From Burkholderiaceae bacterium DAT-1 (GTDB lineage: Bacteria; Pseudomonadota; Gammaproteobacteria; Burkholderiales; Chitinimonadaceae): DNA of 64,000 nt. The stretch covers positions 434,001 to 498,000 of the forward strand of contig JAHRBI010000003.1 of NCBI GenBank assembly GCA_019084025.1. Direction: 5' to 3'. Under the pieces are notes generated by a model. That model ran no database searches. It was not told where the DNA came from and saw only the letters and a list, made by a program, of their open reading frames with translations. Shown in pieces: positions 11,237 to 19,596 of this stretch. How positions within the stretch are numbered: position 1 is the first letter of the stretch; every line of letters starts with the position of its first letter. A program made the translations under genes and the position numbers.

Positions 11237-12556
11237 ATGCCCGATATCGGTTCCCCCGAGTTTGTTTACTGGTTCCGCCAGGCTGCCCCCTATATCCATG
11301 CCTTCCGTGGACGCACGTTTGTGGTGGCGTTTGGGGGAGACCTGGTGCGCGATGGGCGATTTATGTCGCTGGCGCATGATCTGAATACGCTGGTGAGTCT
11401 GGGTGTGCGACTGGTGCTGGTGCATGGTGCTCGGCCGCAAATCAATCAACGCCTGGTAGATTTGGAAGTCGAACCACAATTTGAGCGTGGCGTGCGTGTC
11501 ACGGATCTGGTGGCGCTGGATGCCGCGATGCAGGCGATTGGTCAGGTGCGATTCGAAATCGAAGCCTGTCTGTCGATGGGTTTGCCGAACTCACCGATGG
11601 CCAATGCCGATATCCGTGTGGCGGGTGGAAACTTTGTCGTCGCCCAGCCTATGGGCGTGCGTGAAGGTGTGGACATGGCCTATACGGGCGAAGTCCGTAA
11701 AGTGGCAGCGGCTGCTATTCGTTCACGGCTTGAGGTAGGTGAAATTGTACTGATCTCGCCGCTGGGTTACTCGCCTACTGGCGAACTGTTCAATCTGACA
11801 CTGGAAGATGTCGCCACTTCGGTGGCCGTGTCGCTGAATGCCGACAAGCTGGTCTTCCTGATGGACCAGCCCGGTGTGATAGATGAAGAAGGTGAATTGC
11901 AGCCCGAACTGACGGCTGCCGAGGCTGAAGCCTGTATTCCGCCGATGTTTGATGCATCACGCGATCTGGATTTCTATCTGCCCAGCGCCATCCGTGCAGT
12001 ACGTCATGGTGTAAAGCGTGCCCACCTGATTTCCCGTCATGTAAACGGTGCCCTCCTCACCGAGCTGTTTACGCATGAAGGTATGGGCACCATGATTTCC
12101 CGTGAGCCGCTGGAAACCCTGCGCCAGGCCACGATTGATGATGTGGGCGGCATCATGGCCTTGATCGAGCCACTGGAAAACGATGGTGTGCTGGTGAAGC
12201 GTGGTCGCGAATTGCTTGAACGCGAAATCGAGCGCTATGCCGTACTGGAGCACGATCGCAAGTGCGTCGGCTGCGTTGCGCTGCATCGTTTCGAAGACAG
12301 CGATATGGCAGAGCTGGCCTGTCTGGCCATTGATCCCGACTACCGCGATGGTGGCCGTGGCGAGCAGCTATTGAAATATGTGGTGCGCAAGGCGCGCAAG
12401 GAAGGTGTTCGTCGCCTCTTTGTGCTCACCACCCGTACCGCTCACTGGTTCCTCGAGCGTGGCTTCGAGCCAGCCAGTGTGGATGAGCTGCCGATGAAGC
12501 GCAAAGCGCTGTACAACTATCAGCGTCGCTCCAAGGTATTCATTAAGACGCTGTAG
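11237..12556 (+). CDS. argA: N-acetylglutamate synthase (amino-acid N-acetyltransferase)
   Basis: The 439-residue protein has an N-terminal amino-acid-kinase-like domain (about 20-280), with FRGRTFVVAFGGDLV and VLVHGARPQIN. A C-terminal GNAT domain follows (about 290-439), with the acetyl-CoA loop region DYRDGGRGEQLLKYV. This two-domain layout and length match proteobacterial ArgA, which makes N-acetylglutamate from acetyl-CoA and glutamate in the first step of arginine synthesis and is usually inhibited by arginine. I chose the ATG at 11237 (MPDIGSPEFVYWFRQ) because it starts at the conserved N-terminus. A longer frame reads through the terminator. Expression may be controlled by the structured leader in front of it. 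Confidence 0.95.
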   Translation: MPDIGSPEFVYWFRQAAPYIHAFRGRTFVVAFGGDLVRDGRFMSLAHDLNTLVSLGVRLVLVHGARPQINQRLVDLEVEPQFERGVRVTDLVALDAAMQAIGQVRFEIEACLSMGLPNSPMANADIRVAGGNFVVAQPMGVREGVDMAYTGEVRKVAAAAIRSRLEVGEIVLISPLGYSPTGELFNLTLEDVATSVAVSLNADKLVFLMDQPGVIDEEGELQPELTAAEAEACIPPMFDASRDLDFYLPSAIRAVRHGVKRAHLISRHVNGALLTELFTHEGMGTMISREPLETLRQATIDDVGGIMALIEPLENDGVLVKRGRELLEREIERYAVLEHDRKCVGCVALHRFEDSDMAELACLAIDPDYRDGGRGEQLLKYVVRKARKEGVRRLFVLTTRTAHWFLERGFEPASVDELPMKRKALYNYQRRSKVFIKTL

Positions 12557-12679
12557 GCGTACCGCTCGTAGCCTGATTGCCACGGAATCCTGCCAAGACC
12601 ACTTTTTTTGACTAGATTTCTAGAGGTGACTGTTGTCATCTGAATGAGTCTTGGTGGCTGGTCTGGATGGGATTCCGGG

Positions 12680-15535
12680 ATGCATATTCCTCTTTTGCAA
12701 ACGCTGCGTGTCCGGCTGACCTTATTGGTTTTGCTGGTGCATGGCATTTGCTTGGGCATCTTGTCCGCCAATATGGATACGGCGGTAGATCGCTTTGCCG
12801 TGCGGCTGACAGAGGCGCGTATCGGGGATATGAGTCGCCTGATGCTGGCTTCCTTTGGTCAGGCGCTGGAGGCAGGGGAAACCCGTCGGGCGATTGAGTT
12901 GCTTGACGAATTTCGTGAGCCGCAGAGTCTTGACTACCTTGTACTCATTGACGAGCGGGAAGTCGTGATTGGTGCGCGTGGCTGGGATCGTGATGCCAAA
13001 CTACCCGCTCCGGATCCGGCAGGCACATTCATGCGCGAACACCTGCCGCCTACGCTGAATATGGCGATTCAGCTTAATCGCAATGGCATTCACTATGGCC
13101 AGCTGCGCTTTGGCGTGAGTACGGATTTCATCGAGGATCTCACCCATCAAACCATTTCCAATCTCATCTGGTTGAATGTCGGTGTGTCAGCATTGATCCT
13201 GTCGATGATTATCGGATCAGTATTCTGGTTTGGACGAGGGCTGCACCAGGTCATGGATGCGGCCGAAGATGCGAGTGTGCATGATTTGCCACCACTTTTG
13301 CCGGCGGAATGGCGAGGGGAGCCTGCCGCACTGGTCAATCTGATCAATCGGCTGATTGGGCGTATTCGGGGTGAGCGGCAGGCTGTCGCGGCCGCTGCTG
13401 ATCGCCTGAAGGTCATTGCCGACTATACGTTTGGTGTCGAAGTCTGGATTAACCCGGATGGGCGATTGGCCTGGATCAGTGAATCCATTGCGCGGCTGGC
13501 TGGGTACACGGTCAATGAATGCATGGATATGCGTGATTTTCCTGCACCGCTTGCGACGCTTGATGAACGCAGTCATGTTCAGGATAGGTTGCGCGAGGCA
13601 TTGAGCATGCGTGAAACACAGGACATGGAGTTCCGCGCCAATCGTCGTGATGGGCGTAGCTTCTGGGCTACTTTTTCCTTGCGACCGGTATTCGATGCTG
13701 AGGGACAATTTCTAGGGCTGCGCGCATCGATTCATGATTCCAGCCGCCTGAAGGAAGATAGCCTTGTGCTTAAAAAGGCTGTGTTTGAGGCGCAGCAGGC
13801 ACAGGCACTGGCACAAACCTATGTTTTACGCGCAGAAACCGAACGCTCACGTCTGTCGGCACTGTTGTCTGCTATGCGGTTTGGCGTGCTGTTTGTCGAT
13901 CTGAACAATAATGTGGTGTTCCATAATCCGGCATTTAACACGCTGTGGTTGATTGATGACGCGCAGAATGTCAGTGGCCGTCCAATCGGGCAGGTATTGC
14001 AGGTCTCGCTCAATCGTCCGCCAAATTACGATATCTCCGCACACCTCGACCTGGTGGGGCGTGGCAATGAGGCTGCGGGTGTCGAGCGACTGGTGATGAA
14101 CGATGGGCGTATCATTCATCAGCAGCTATTTCCGGTGCGCGATGAAGCGGGCGCGCTGACGGGCCATATGTGGGTGTATGAGGATGTCACTCAGGAACAT
14201 TATCTCAACGAGCGGATGATGTTTTTGGCAGAGCGTGACGCGCTTACTGGCCTGTACAACCGGCATGCGTTTCAGGAGCAACTGGGTAGGATGCTGGTGG
14301 ATGCCGAGCGGGCCAATGAAAGTCTGGCAGTGCTCTATTTTGATCTGGACGAATTCAAGTATGTAAACGATACCTTCGGGCACGGGGCGGGCGATTCGCT
14401 GCTGAAACTGGTGGCACGAGAAATCTCTTCGCAGGTGCGCCGTAATGAAGTATTTGCACGGCTGGGCGGGGACGAGTTTGCCATTCTGGTGCCGGGCTGC
14501 AATCAGCAGGAGGCATCGTATCTGGCCGGTCGCGTGGTGGCAGCGGTGCAAAGCATTCCGTTTGCGGTGGGGCAGCAGAGCCTTCGGTTATCGTCCAGTC
14601 TGGGGATTGCGCTTTATCCCTTTCATGCTGAGTCAGCCGAGGAGCTGGTGGCACATGCGGATACGGCCATGTATCAGGCCAAGGCTGCTGGGAAGTCGAC
14701 CTGGCGCATGTATAAGCCCGAGCAAGATACTAGCCGTGAAGCAGTGAATCGTCTGACCTGGAACGAAAAAATTCAGCAGGCGCTGGCTAATGAAGGGCTG
14801 GTTTTACATTTTCAGGGCATTTACCACGCCGAGGATTGCAGTCTGGCGCATCTGGAAGCATTGGTACGCATGCGCGATCCGGACAATCCGGATGCCATCA
14901 TTCCACCCGGACAGTTTATCCTGCATGCCGAACGTAGCGGCAAGATTGTCGAGATAGATCGCTGGGTCGTGGCCACGGTTGTACGGATGCTTGCGCAGTC
15001 TGCAGACTTACCTTCGATTGCGGTCAATATTTCTGGTCGAAGTTTTGACGAATCAACCTTTCCCGATTTCATTAGCGATTTGCTACACACGCATGGCGTC
15101 GAGCCATCGCGGCTGATGGTGGAACTGACCGAGACTGCTGCGGTATCTGACATGCGCGATGCACAGCGATTTATCGAGGCCCTTCGAGCCACTGGCTGTA
15201 CGGTGTGTCTGGATGACTTTGGTGCAGGATTCTCGTCTTTTGCCTATCTGAAACATCTCAAAGCCAAGGTGCTCAAAATCGATGGTTTGTTTATTCGCGA
15301 TCTACCCCGCGATGTAGACAGCCAGATTTTTGTGAATGGCATGGCACGCATGGCCCGCGATATGGGCAAGGAAACCGTCGCGGAATTTGTCGAGGACGCC
15401 GAGACACTGCGCATGCTGGTCGAGATGGGCGTAGACATGGTGCAAGGCTTTTACCTCGACCGTCCGCAAGCCGCCCATCCTGCGCTCACCCAGCCCAAAT
15501 ATCACGCCACACCGAAGCCGCCCGCCGCTGCGTGA
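12680..15535 (+). CDS. Membrane GGDEF-EAL cyclic-di-GMP signalling protein with PAS domains
   Basis: The predicted 951-residue protein has TM1 (about 6-28), a periplasmic sensor region, TM2 (about 165-185), a HAMP-like linker and two PAS-like segments (about 255-360 and 390-500). A GGDEF domain follows with LGGDEFAIL (about 595), then an EAL domain with EALVR (about 727), AVNIS, ELTET, DDFGAGFSS, KIDGLF and AEFVED. The GGDEF signature and the catalytic EAL residues are all present, so both diguanylate cyclase and phosphodiesterase activity are possible. I preferred the ATG at 12680 because GGGA precedes it by 7 nt and TM1 follows. A start at 12644 is the alternative. The gene stands alone after argA. 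The input signal is unknown. Confidence 0.92.
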   Translation: MHIPLLQTLRVRLTLLVLLVHGICLGILSANMDTAVDRFAVRLTEARIGDMSRLMLASFGQALEAGETRRAIELLDEFREPQSLDYLVLIDEREVVIGARGWDRDAKLPAPDPAGTFMREHLPPTLNMAIQLNRNGIHYGQLRFGVSTDFIEDLTHQTISNLIWLNVGVSALILSMIIGSVFWFGRGLHQVMDAAEDASVHDLPPLLPAEWRGEPAALVNLINRLIGRIRGERQAVAAAADRLKVIADYTFGVEVWINPDGRLAWISESIARLAGYTVNECMDMRDFPAPLATLDERSHVQDRLREALSMRETQDMEFRANRRDGRSFWATFSLRPVFDAEGQFLGLRASIHDSSRLKEDSLVLKKAVFEAQQAQALAQTYVLRAETERSRLSALLSAMRFGVLFVDLNNNVVFHNPAFNTLWLIDDAQNVSGRPIGQVLQVSLNRPPNYDISAHLDLVGRGNEAAGVERLVMNDGRIIHQQLFPVRDEAGALTGHMWVYEDVTQEHYLNERMMFLAERDALTGLYNRHAFQEQLGRMLVDAERANESLAVLYFDLDEFKYVNDTFGHGAGDSLLKLVAREISSQVRRNEVFARLGGDEFAILVPGCNQQEASYLAGRVVAAVQSIPFAVGQQSLRLSSSLGIALYPFHAESAEELVAHADTAMYQAKAAGKSTWRMYKPEQDTSREAVNRLTWNEKIQQALANEGLVLHFQGIYHAEDCSLAHLEALVRMRDPDNPDAIIPPGQFILHAERSGKIVEIDRWVVATVVRMLAQSADLPSIAVNISGRSFDESTFPDFISDLLHTHGVEPSRLMVELTETAAVSDMRDAQRFIEALRATGCTVCLDDFGAGFSSFAYLKHLKAKVLKIDGLFIRDLPRDVDSQIFVNGMARMARDMGKETVAEFVEDAETLRMLVEMGVDMVQGFYLDRPQAAHPALTQPKYHATPKPPAAA

Positions 15536-15548
15536 AACCGTTTCACGC
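15530..15548. repeat. Inverted repeat over the stop of the GGDEF-EAL gene
   Basis: GCGTGAAAC-C-GTTTCACGC has 9-bp perfect arms around one base and includes the TGA stop of the GGDEF-EAL gene. It has no T-run, so it is not a standard terminator. The arms GTGAAAC and GTTTCAC are parS half-sites in inverted order, only 12 bp from a perfect parS-like palindrome. Confidence 0.45.
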
Positions 15549-15560
15549 GTCGTTGTATGA

Positions 15561-15580
15561 ATTGTTCCACGTGGAACAAT
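15561..15580. other. parS-like ParB-binding site 2 (intergenic)
   Basis: ATTGTTCCACGTGGAACAAT is a perfect 20-bp palindrome whose core TGTTCCACGTGGAACA agrees with the bacterial parS consensus. It lies in the 153-bp gap between the GGDEF-EAL gene and the wax ester synthase gene. It is the best of the three copies in this window. Confidence 0.85.
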
Positions 15581-15688
15581 GTACAAACGTCTCATTGATG
15601 CAACGCAATAGAAGCAATTCGCTCGCCGGTATCATCCTCCCAACAGTTTGCGCATACAGTAGCCAGACTGAGCCAAACGGAGGATGGA

Positions 15689-17158
15689 ATGCTGCACCAA
15701 GAAGCGATGTCCCATGTCGATACAGCCTGGCTGCGCATGGATAGACCAGAAAATCTCATGCAGATTGTCGGGGTGTTATTGTTTGATGGTCAGCTGGATG
15801 TGGCACGCCTGAAGACGGTGGTGCAACAGCATCTGCTCAAACATCGCCGCTTCCGTCAGCGCGTCCATGATCGGGATGGCGACCCGAAATGGGAAGACGA
15901 TCCCGACTTTGACATCGACCATCATATCCACCGCATCGCCCTGCCCGATCCTGCCGGACGGCCCGAGTTGGAAGCATTTGTAGCCGATCTGGCTGCGACA
16001 CCGCTGAATCCATCGCGGCCGCTGTGGTCGTTCGAAGTGGCACACACTACGTTGGGCGGCGATGCGATGATTGTGCGTATCCACCATGCGGTGGGGGATG
16101 GCATTTCGCTGGTCGCGGCCATCATGGAAATGTGCGCACCCGCCGGGAAAGGCAATGAGGGGGCGCCGGTTAGTTTATCTGAGATGCATGATGATGAAGA
16201 CGTGCACGAGGGTGACTGGTTCTGGCGCATGGTCTACCGCCCGATGACGCAGATGGTGGTGGGCTCGATGCGCCTGTCGACATCGTTCTGGGGCTCGTAT
16301 ATGAACCTCGCCACCAATCCCGGCGCGGTGCTCGACTACGCCAAGAACGGCACGGCGGTGGCGACCGAGCTTGCGAAGCTGGCCGCCATGCGCAACGACA
16401 GCCCTACCCGTCTCAAGGGCAAGGTATCGACCTCCAAGCGCGTGGCCTGGTCGGAGCCGCTGCCGCTGGCGCAGGTCAAGGCGGTGGGTAAGGTGCTCGG
16501 TGCGTCGGTGAATGATGTGCTGTTAAGCTGCGTGGCAGGGGCGTTCCGTACCTGGATGCAGGAAAAGGGCGACGATGTCACCGATGTGGAAATCCGTGCG
16601 CTGGTGCCAGTGAATCTGCGCCGTCCGGAAGATGCCGGTACGCTGGGCAATAAATTCGGTCTGGTGGCGCTGGAGCTGCCCATCGGCATCGCTAATCCGC
16701 TACGTCGGGTGTTCACCGTGGGCGAGCGCATGGAAGCGCTGAAGCATTCCTGCCAGGCCGCGCTGACGCTGTTTATCCTCGGGGCTGTCGGCATGGCGCC
16801 GAAGTTCCTGCAGGAGCAAGTGCTGGACATGCTGGCCAGCAAAGCCACCGCAGTGATGACCAATGTGCCGGGCCCGAAAGAGTCTCTCTGGCTCGCCGGT
16901 GCCCGTATCCGCCAGCCCTTCTTCTGGGTGCCGCAATCGGGCAATGTGGGGATTGGCGTCAGCATTCTCAGCTATGCCGATAACGTGCAATTCGGCCTGA
17001 TTACCGATCAGGGTCTGGTCGATGCGCCTAGCGAAATCATCGCCCGCTTCGCCAGTGAATTCGAAAAGCTGTTGCTACTGGTGCTGATGGAGCATCCGGC
17101 GCAATTGAAGCAGCCAGATTCGCTGGAACAGAAATTGTTGGCGGAGTGGCAGCGGTAG
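15689..17158 (+). CDS. Wax ester synthase / diacylglycerol acyltransferase (WS/DGAT)
   Basis: The 489-residue protein carries the condensing motif HHxxxDG (HHAVGDG, about residue 132), which is essential in WS/DGAT enzymes. The later conserved blocks ASVNDVLL (about 275) and MTNVPGP (about 390) are also present. These enzymes join acyl-CoA to a fatty alcohol or diacylglycerol, making wax esters or triacylglycerol for storage at the inner membrane. GGAGG at 15679 sits 5 nt before the ATG. Length matches the family (about 450-490). Within 8 kb are a fatty acyl-CoA reductase, a phasin and a patatin-type lipase, so the neighbourhood supports neutral-lipid storage. Confidence 0.93.
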   Translation: MLHQEAMSHVDTAWLRMDRPENLMQIVGVLLFDGQLDVARLKTVVQQHLLKHRRFRQRVHDRDGDPKWEDDPDFDIDHHIHRIALPDPAGRPELEAFVADLAATPLNPSRPLWSFEVAHTTLGGDAMIVRIHHAVGDGISLVAAIMEMCAPAGKGNEGAPVSLSEMHDDEDVHEGDWFWRMVYRPMTQMVVGSMRLSTSFWGSYMNLATNPGAVLDYAKNGTAVATELAKLAAMRNDSPTRLKGKVSTSKRVAWSEPLPLAQVKAVGKVLGASVNDVLLSCVAGAFRTWMQEKGDDVTDVEIRALVPVNLRRPEDAGTLGNKFGLVALELPIGIANPLRRVFTVGERMEALKHSCQAALTLFILGAVGMAPKFLQEQVLDMLASKATAVMTNVPGPKESLWLAGARIRQPFFWVPQSGNVGIGVSILSYADNVQFGLITDQGLVDAPSEIIARFASEFEKLLLLVLMEHPAQLKQPDSLEQKLLAEWQR

Positions 17159-17204
17159 GCGGCAGAATGCTGCTATCGAAAATCGAAAGAAACTGGAATT
17201 GGTT

Positions 17205-17516
17205 ATGAAGCCACTCGTGATTCCACCTGCTGCACAGAGAGACGACAATTCAGTTCAGATGATAAGTGCCTGGATCGCAGAAAAGGGTTTGCATTGCACG
17301 CTGAATATTGGCTTTTTCGAAGCAGCAGGACATCGCGAGGCTAATGCGTGGGGAATACTATTGGCCGATCTAGTCAGGCATATCGGAAATGCGGTGGCAG
17401 AGGATTCATGTATTCCTCCCGAGGAAACGATGAAGGCCGTTGTTACCGCTATGAATGCTGAACTGGACTTACCTACTTCCGAAACAGTTGGCGAGTTCCA
17501 TGTTGGGCATAACTAG
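17205..17516 (+). CDS. Small conserved protein, DUF5076-like
   Basis: This 103-residue soluble protein contains the block MISAWIAEKGLHCTLNIG and then AWGILLADLVRHI, which I recognise as resembling the DUF5076 family of uncharacterised proteobacterial proteins. I took the ATG at 17205 as the start. A TTG six bases earlier is possible. No signal peptide or membrane segment is visible. It follows the WS/DGAT gene by 46 bp and is closed by a terminator, so it may be its co-transcribed partner. Function is unknown. Confidence 0.65.
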   Translation: MKPLVIPPAAQRDDNSVQMISAWIAEKGLHCTLNIGFFEAAGHREANAWGILLADLVRHIGNAVAEDSCIPPEETMKAVVTAMNAELDLPTSETVGEFHVGHN

Positions 17517-17568
17517 GTTTTGAGCATTAACACCTTAGTTTTGAACTCCACTGCGGTGTAGGATATAT

Positions 17569-17592
17569 GGGCGACCTGTGGTCGCCCGTTTT
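17569..17592 (+). terminator. Rho-independent terminator after the DUF5076-like gene
   Basis: GGGCGACC-TGT-GGTCGCCC forms an 8-bp stem with a 3-nt loop, followed by GTTTTC. The same stem recurs at 18094-18112 on the other side of the next gene. Confidence 0.75.
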
Positions 17593-17611
17593 CAATTCAT
17601 AAATTCCATCT

Positions 17612-18088
17612 ATGCTACGTTCAATTCTCGCTATGGTCTCAATCTCCATCATGTCGCACTCCGTGAATGCTCAGGAATGGGCAACTGCTGTATCAAAAAA
17701 TCAGCACGATGGAACGGCGATCATATTTCGCTATGTCCAAACATTTGAGAAGGACTTTAGTTTTGATACACAACCGGATCGCGTGATCCTAGTTTGGCGT
17801 TACGTTGGAGAGAATGGCATGCCATCTCCTCAAGAGCGTAATAGGATGGATGAGCTAGAGGATGCGCTGGAAAACGTGATCGAGAAAGACGGATTTTCTA
17901 CGCTCGTGCTGGTATCCACAGGAGACAATCTGAAAGAGTGGACTTACTACGCGAAATCGGAGCAGGAATTTCTCGAGCGACTGAACAATGCGCTTAGAGG
18001 GAAAGACCCATTCCCGATCGAGATACATGCTGGACCTGATCCGAAATGGAGTACCTATACACGCTTTATTTCGGGGGTCGAGAAGTAA
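17612..18088 (+). CDS. Secreted DUF695-type protein
   Basis: The 158-residue product has a short N-terminal hydrophobic signal (MLRSILAMVSISIMSHSVNA, probable cleavage after VNA). It then has the DUF695-like pattern: MDELEDALENVIEKDG, a TGDNLKEWTYYA segment and FPIEIHAGPDPKWSTY near the C-terminus. Function is not known for the family. It lies between two terminators with identical stems and is convergent with the TPR gene. Base composition is slightly lower in GC than its neighbours, hinting that the gene and its terminator may have moved as a unit. Confidence 0.7.
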   Translation: MLRSILAMVSISIMSHSVNAQEWATAVSKNQHDGTAIIFRYVQTFEKDFSFDTQPDRVILVWRYVGENGMPSPQERNRMDELEDALENVIEKDGFSTLVLVSTGDNLKEWTYYAKSEQEFLERLNNALRGKDPFPIEIHAGPDPKWSTYTRFISGVEK

Positions 18089-18115
18089 AAAAAGGGCGAC
18101 CCATGGTCGCCCTTT
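18087..18115. terminator. Bidirectional terminator between convergent genes
   Basis: GGGCGACC-CAT-GGTCGCCC (18094-18112) is an 8-bp stem with an A-run on its left and TTT on its right. It can therefore end both the DUF695 gene (plus) and the TPR gene (minus). Its arms are identical to the terminator at 17569. Confidence 0.75.
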
Positions 18116-18123
18116 CCACATCA

Positions 18124-18897
18124 TCAATCCGCCAGTTCTTCAATTGCCAGCTGCTGATCCAGACGTTCCATGGCATCGGCCGGGGGCATGTCCTTGGCCT
18201 CGGCGTAGAGCGCCAGTGCATCTTTCATGCGGATTTTGCCGAACATCATCACCTGAGCGTTAGCATATTCGATACGGGTGATGGCTGAGGTCGGGTTCAA
18301 GCGCAGGGCGGTGTCGAAATGCTCGATGGCCAGATCTTTCTTGGCGCCGTAGGTCAAGCCGCCTACCAGACCACCCACCTTGTCGATGATCTCGGCGTGC
18401 CAGGTCGCCAGCGCGATGTGCGCATCGGCGTGATCGGGATTCAGCTCAAGCGCCTTGTCGAGGCTTTCCTTGATCTTGCCGCCCAGTCCTTGCGCCAGTG
18501 CCTTGGCTACCGAAATGCTCTGGCTGTAGCGGCCCAGTGCGTAGGCGTGGAAATAGAAGGCGTTGGCGTCGTCCGGATGGCTGGCCTGCCGTGCTGCGGC
18601 GCGCTCTACTACGTCGAGGAAAAGCTGCTGCTTCTGATCTTCGTCGGATTCCAGATAGGTGGCGTAGATCATCGTGGCTTTGTTGGCGACATTGGCCCCC
18701 GCCTCACCTGCTGCCAGGCCCAGTTCACGGGCCTTGGCAAAGTCGCCTGCATGATGCGCGCGCCAGGCATCCTGTACCTTCTTCTCACTCGGATAGGGCT
18801 CGCCATCGCCCGCGTGCAGGCGATCCCACTTCTGCTTCAGCGCAGTGCCAGCGTAGGTAAAGTCATCATTGGCGTACGGAAATACAGTCCAGCTCAT
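18124..18897 (-). CDS. TPR-repeat protein of unknown function
   Basis: This 257-residue protein has no signal peptide. Helical TPR-like repeats are visible, notably SLDKALELNPDHADAHIALA and AIEHFDTALRLNPTSAITRIEYA, whose A-L-x-L-x-P pattern is characteristic. A GAGGA ribosome site precedes the ATG. It lies 57 bp after the TetR gene on the same strand and is probably the last gene of the patatin-TetR-TPR transcript. TPR proteins are scaffolds, but the partner is not evident. Confidence 0.75.
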   Translation of the reverse strand: MSWTVFPYANDDFTYAGTALKQKWDRLHAGDGEPYPSEKKVQDAWRAHHAGDFAKARELGLAAGEAGANVANKATMIYATYLESDEDQKQQLFLDVVERAAARQASHPDDANAFYFHAYALGRYSQSISVAKALAQGLGGKIKESLDKALELNPDHADAHIALATWHAEIIDKVGGLVGGLTYGAKKDLAIEHFDTALRLNPTSAITRIEYANAQVMMFGKIRMKDALALYAEAKDMPPADAMERLDQQLAIEELAD

Positions 18898-18954
18898 GTC
18901 TCAATCCTCGTTTTAGTCTGATGTCAGTTCCGGTGAAGGAAGCGTAGGGTCTAG

Positions 18955-19596
18955 CTAGCGGGCGACGTAGGACTCCGACAGTCGGGTCAGCAACAGGCGG
19001 GCGTCGCCCTGTAAAAAGGGGGTGGTCAGCGACATCACCTGATAGACACCTGCGCCGATATCGGACTCGCTGCGCGGATGGCGGGCGTGCTCGAAAGACA
19101 GCCAGTAGGTGCTGATCAGGGTCATATTGGTGGCCAGTGCGCGGATTTCGGGGGCGCTGGCGGTGAAATCGCCACCGCGAGCCAGCGCTTCGCAGAGAGC
19201 GATGCACACACGCTGGGTTTGCTGCAGGATGCGCTGCATGCCGGTTTCCACGGTGCGGTTGCGCATGATCAGATCGTTGATGTCGCGGTACAAAAAGCGA
19301 TAGCGGCTGATGGTTTCGAACATCAGATGCAGGAACAGCCACATGTCTTCTACGGTAATGGCGACATTGTCCGGCGGCCACAGCAGCTCGCGCATCTCGG
19401 CTTCAAAGAGCTTGAACAGCGCTGCCGTGATGTCTTCCTTGCTGGCAAAGTGATAGTAGAGATTGCCGGGGCTGATGGTCAGCGTCTCGCACAAATGCGC
19501 CACACTGACATTGGCCTCGCCCAGATTGTTATAGCTGGACAAGGCCGTGGTCAGAATACGTTCGCGGGTTTTGCGCGGGGCCTTTTTTTCGGTCAT
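18955..19596 (-). CDS. TetR/AcrR-family transcriptional regulator
   Basis: The 213-residue protein starts with MTEKKAPRKTRERILTTAL and has a TetR-type helix-turn-helix (VSVAHLCETLTISPGNLYYHFASKEDI, about 28-52), then an all-helical ligand domain. I chose the ATG at 19596 because it overlaps the patatin stop as ATGA and sits directly before the conserved region. Its position after the lipase and near the phasin, reductase and WS/DGAT genes suggests it controls storage-lipid metabolism, with an acyl-CoA or fatty acid as a possible ligand (inference). Similar regulators sit in PHA and fatty-acid loci. Confidence 0.88.
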   Translation of the reverse strand: MTEKKAPRKTRERILTTALSSYNNLGEANVSVAHLCETLTISPGNLYYHFASKEDITAALFKLFEAEMRELLWPPDNVAITVEDMWLFLHLMFETISRYRFLYRDINDLIMRNRTVETGMQRILQQTQRVCIALCEALARGGDFTASAPEIRALATNMTLISTYWLSFEHARHPRSESDIGAGVYQVMSLTTPFLQGDARLLLTRLSESYVAR

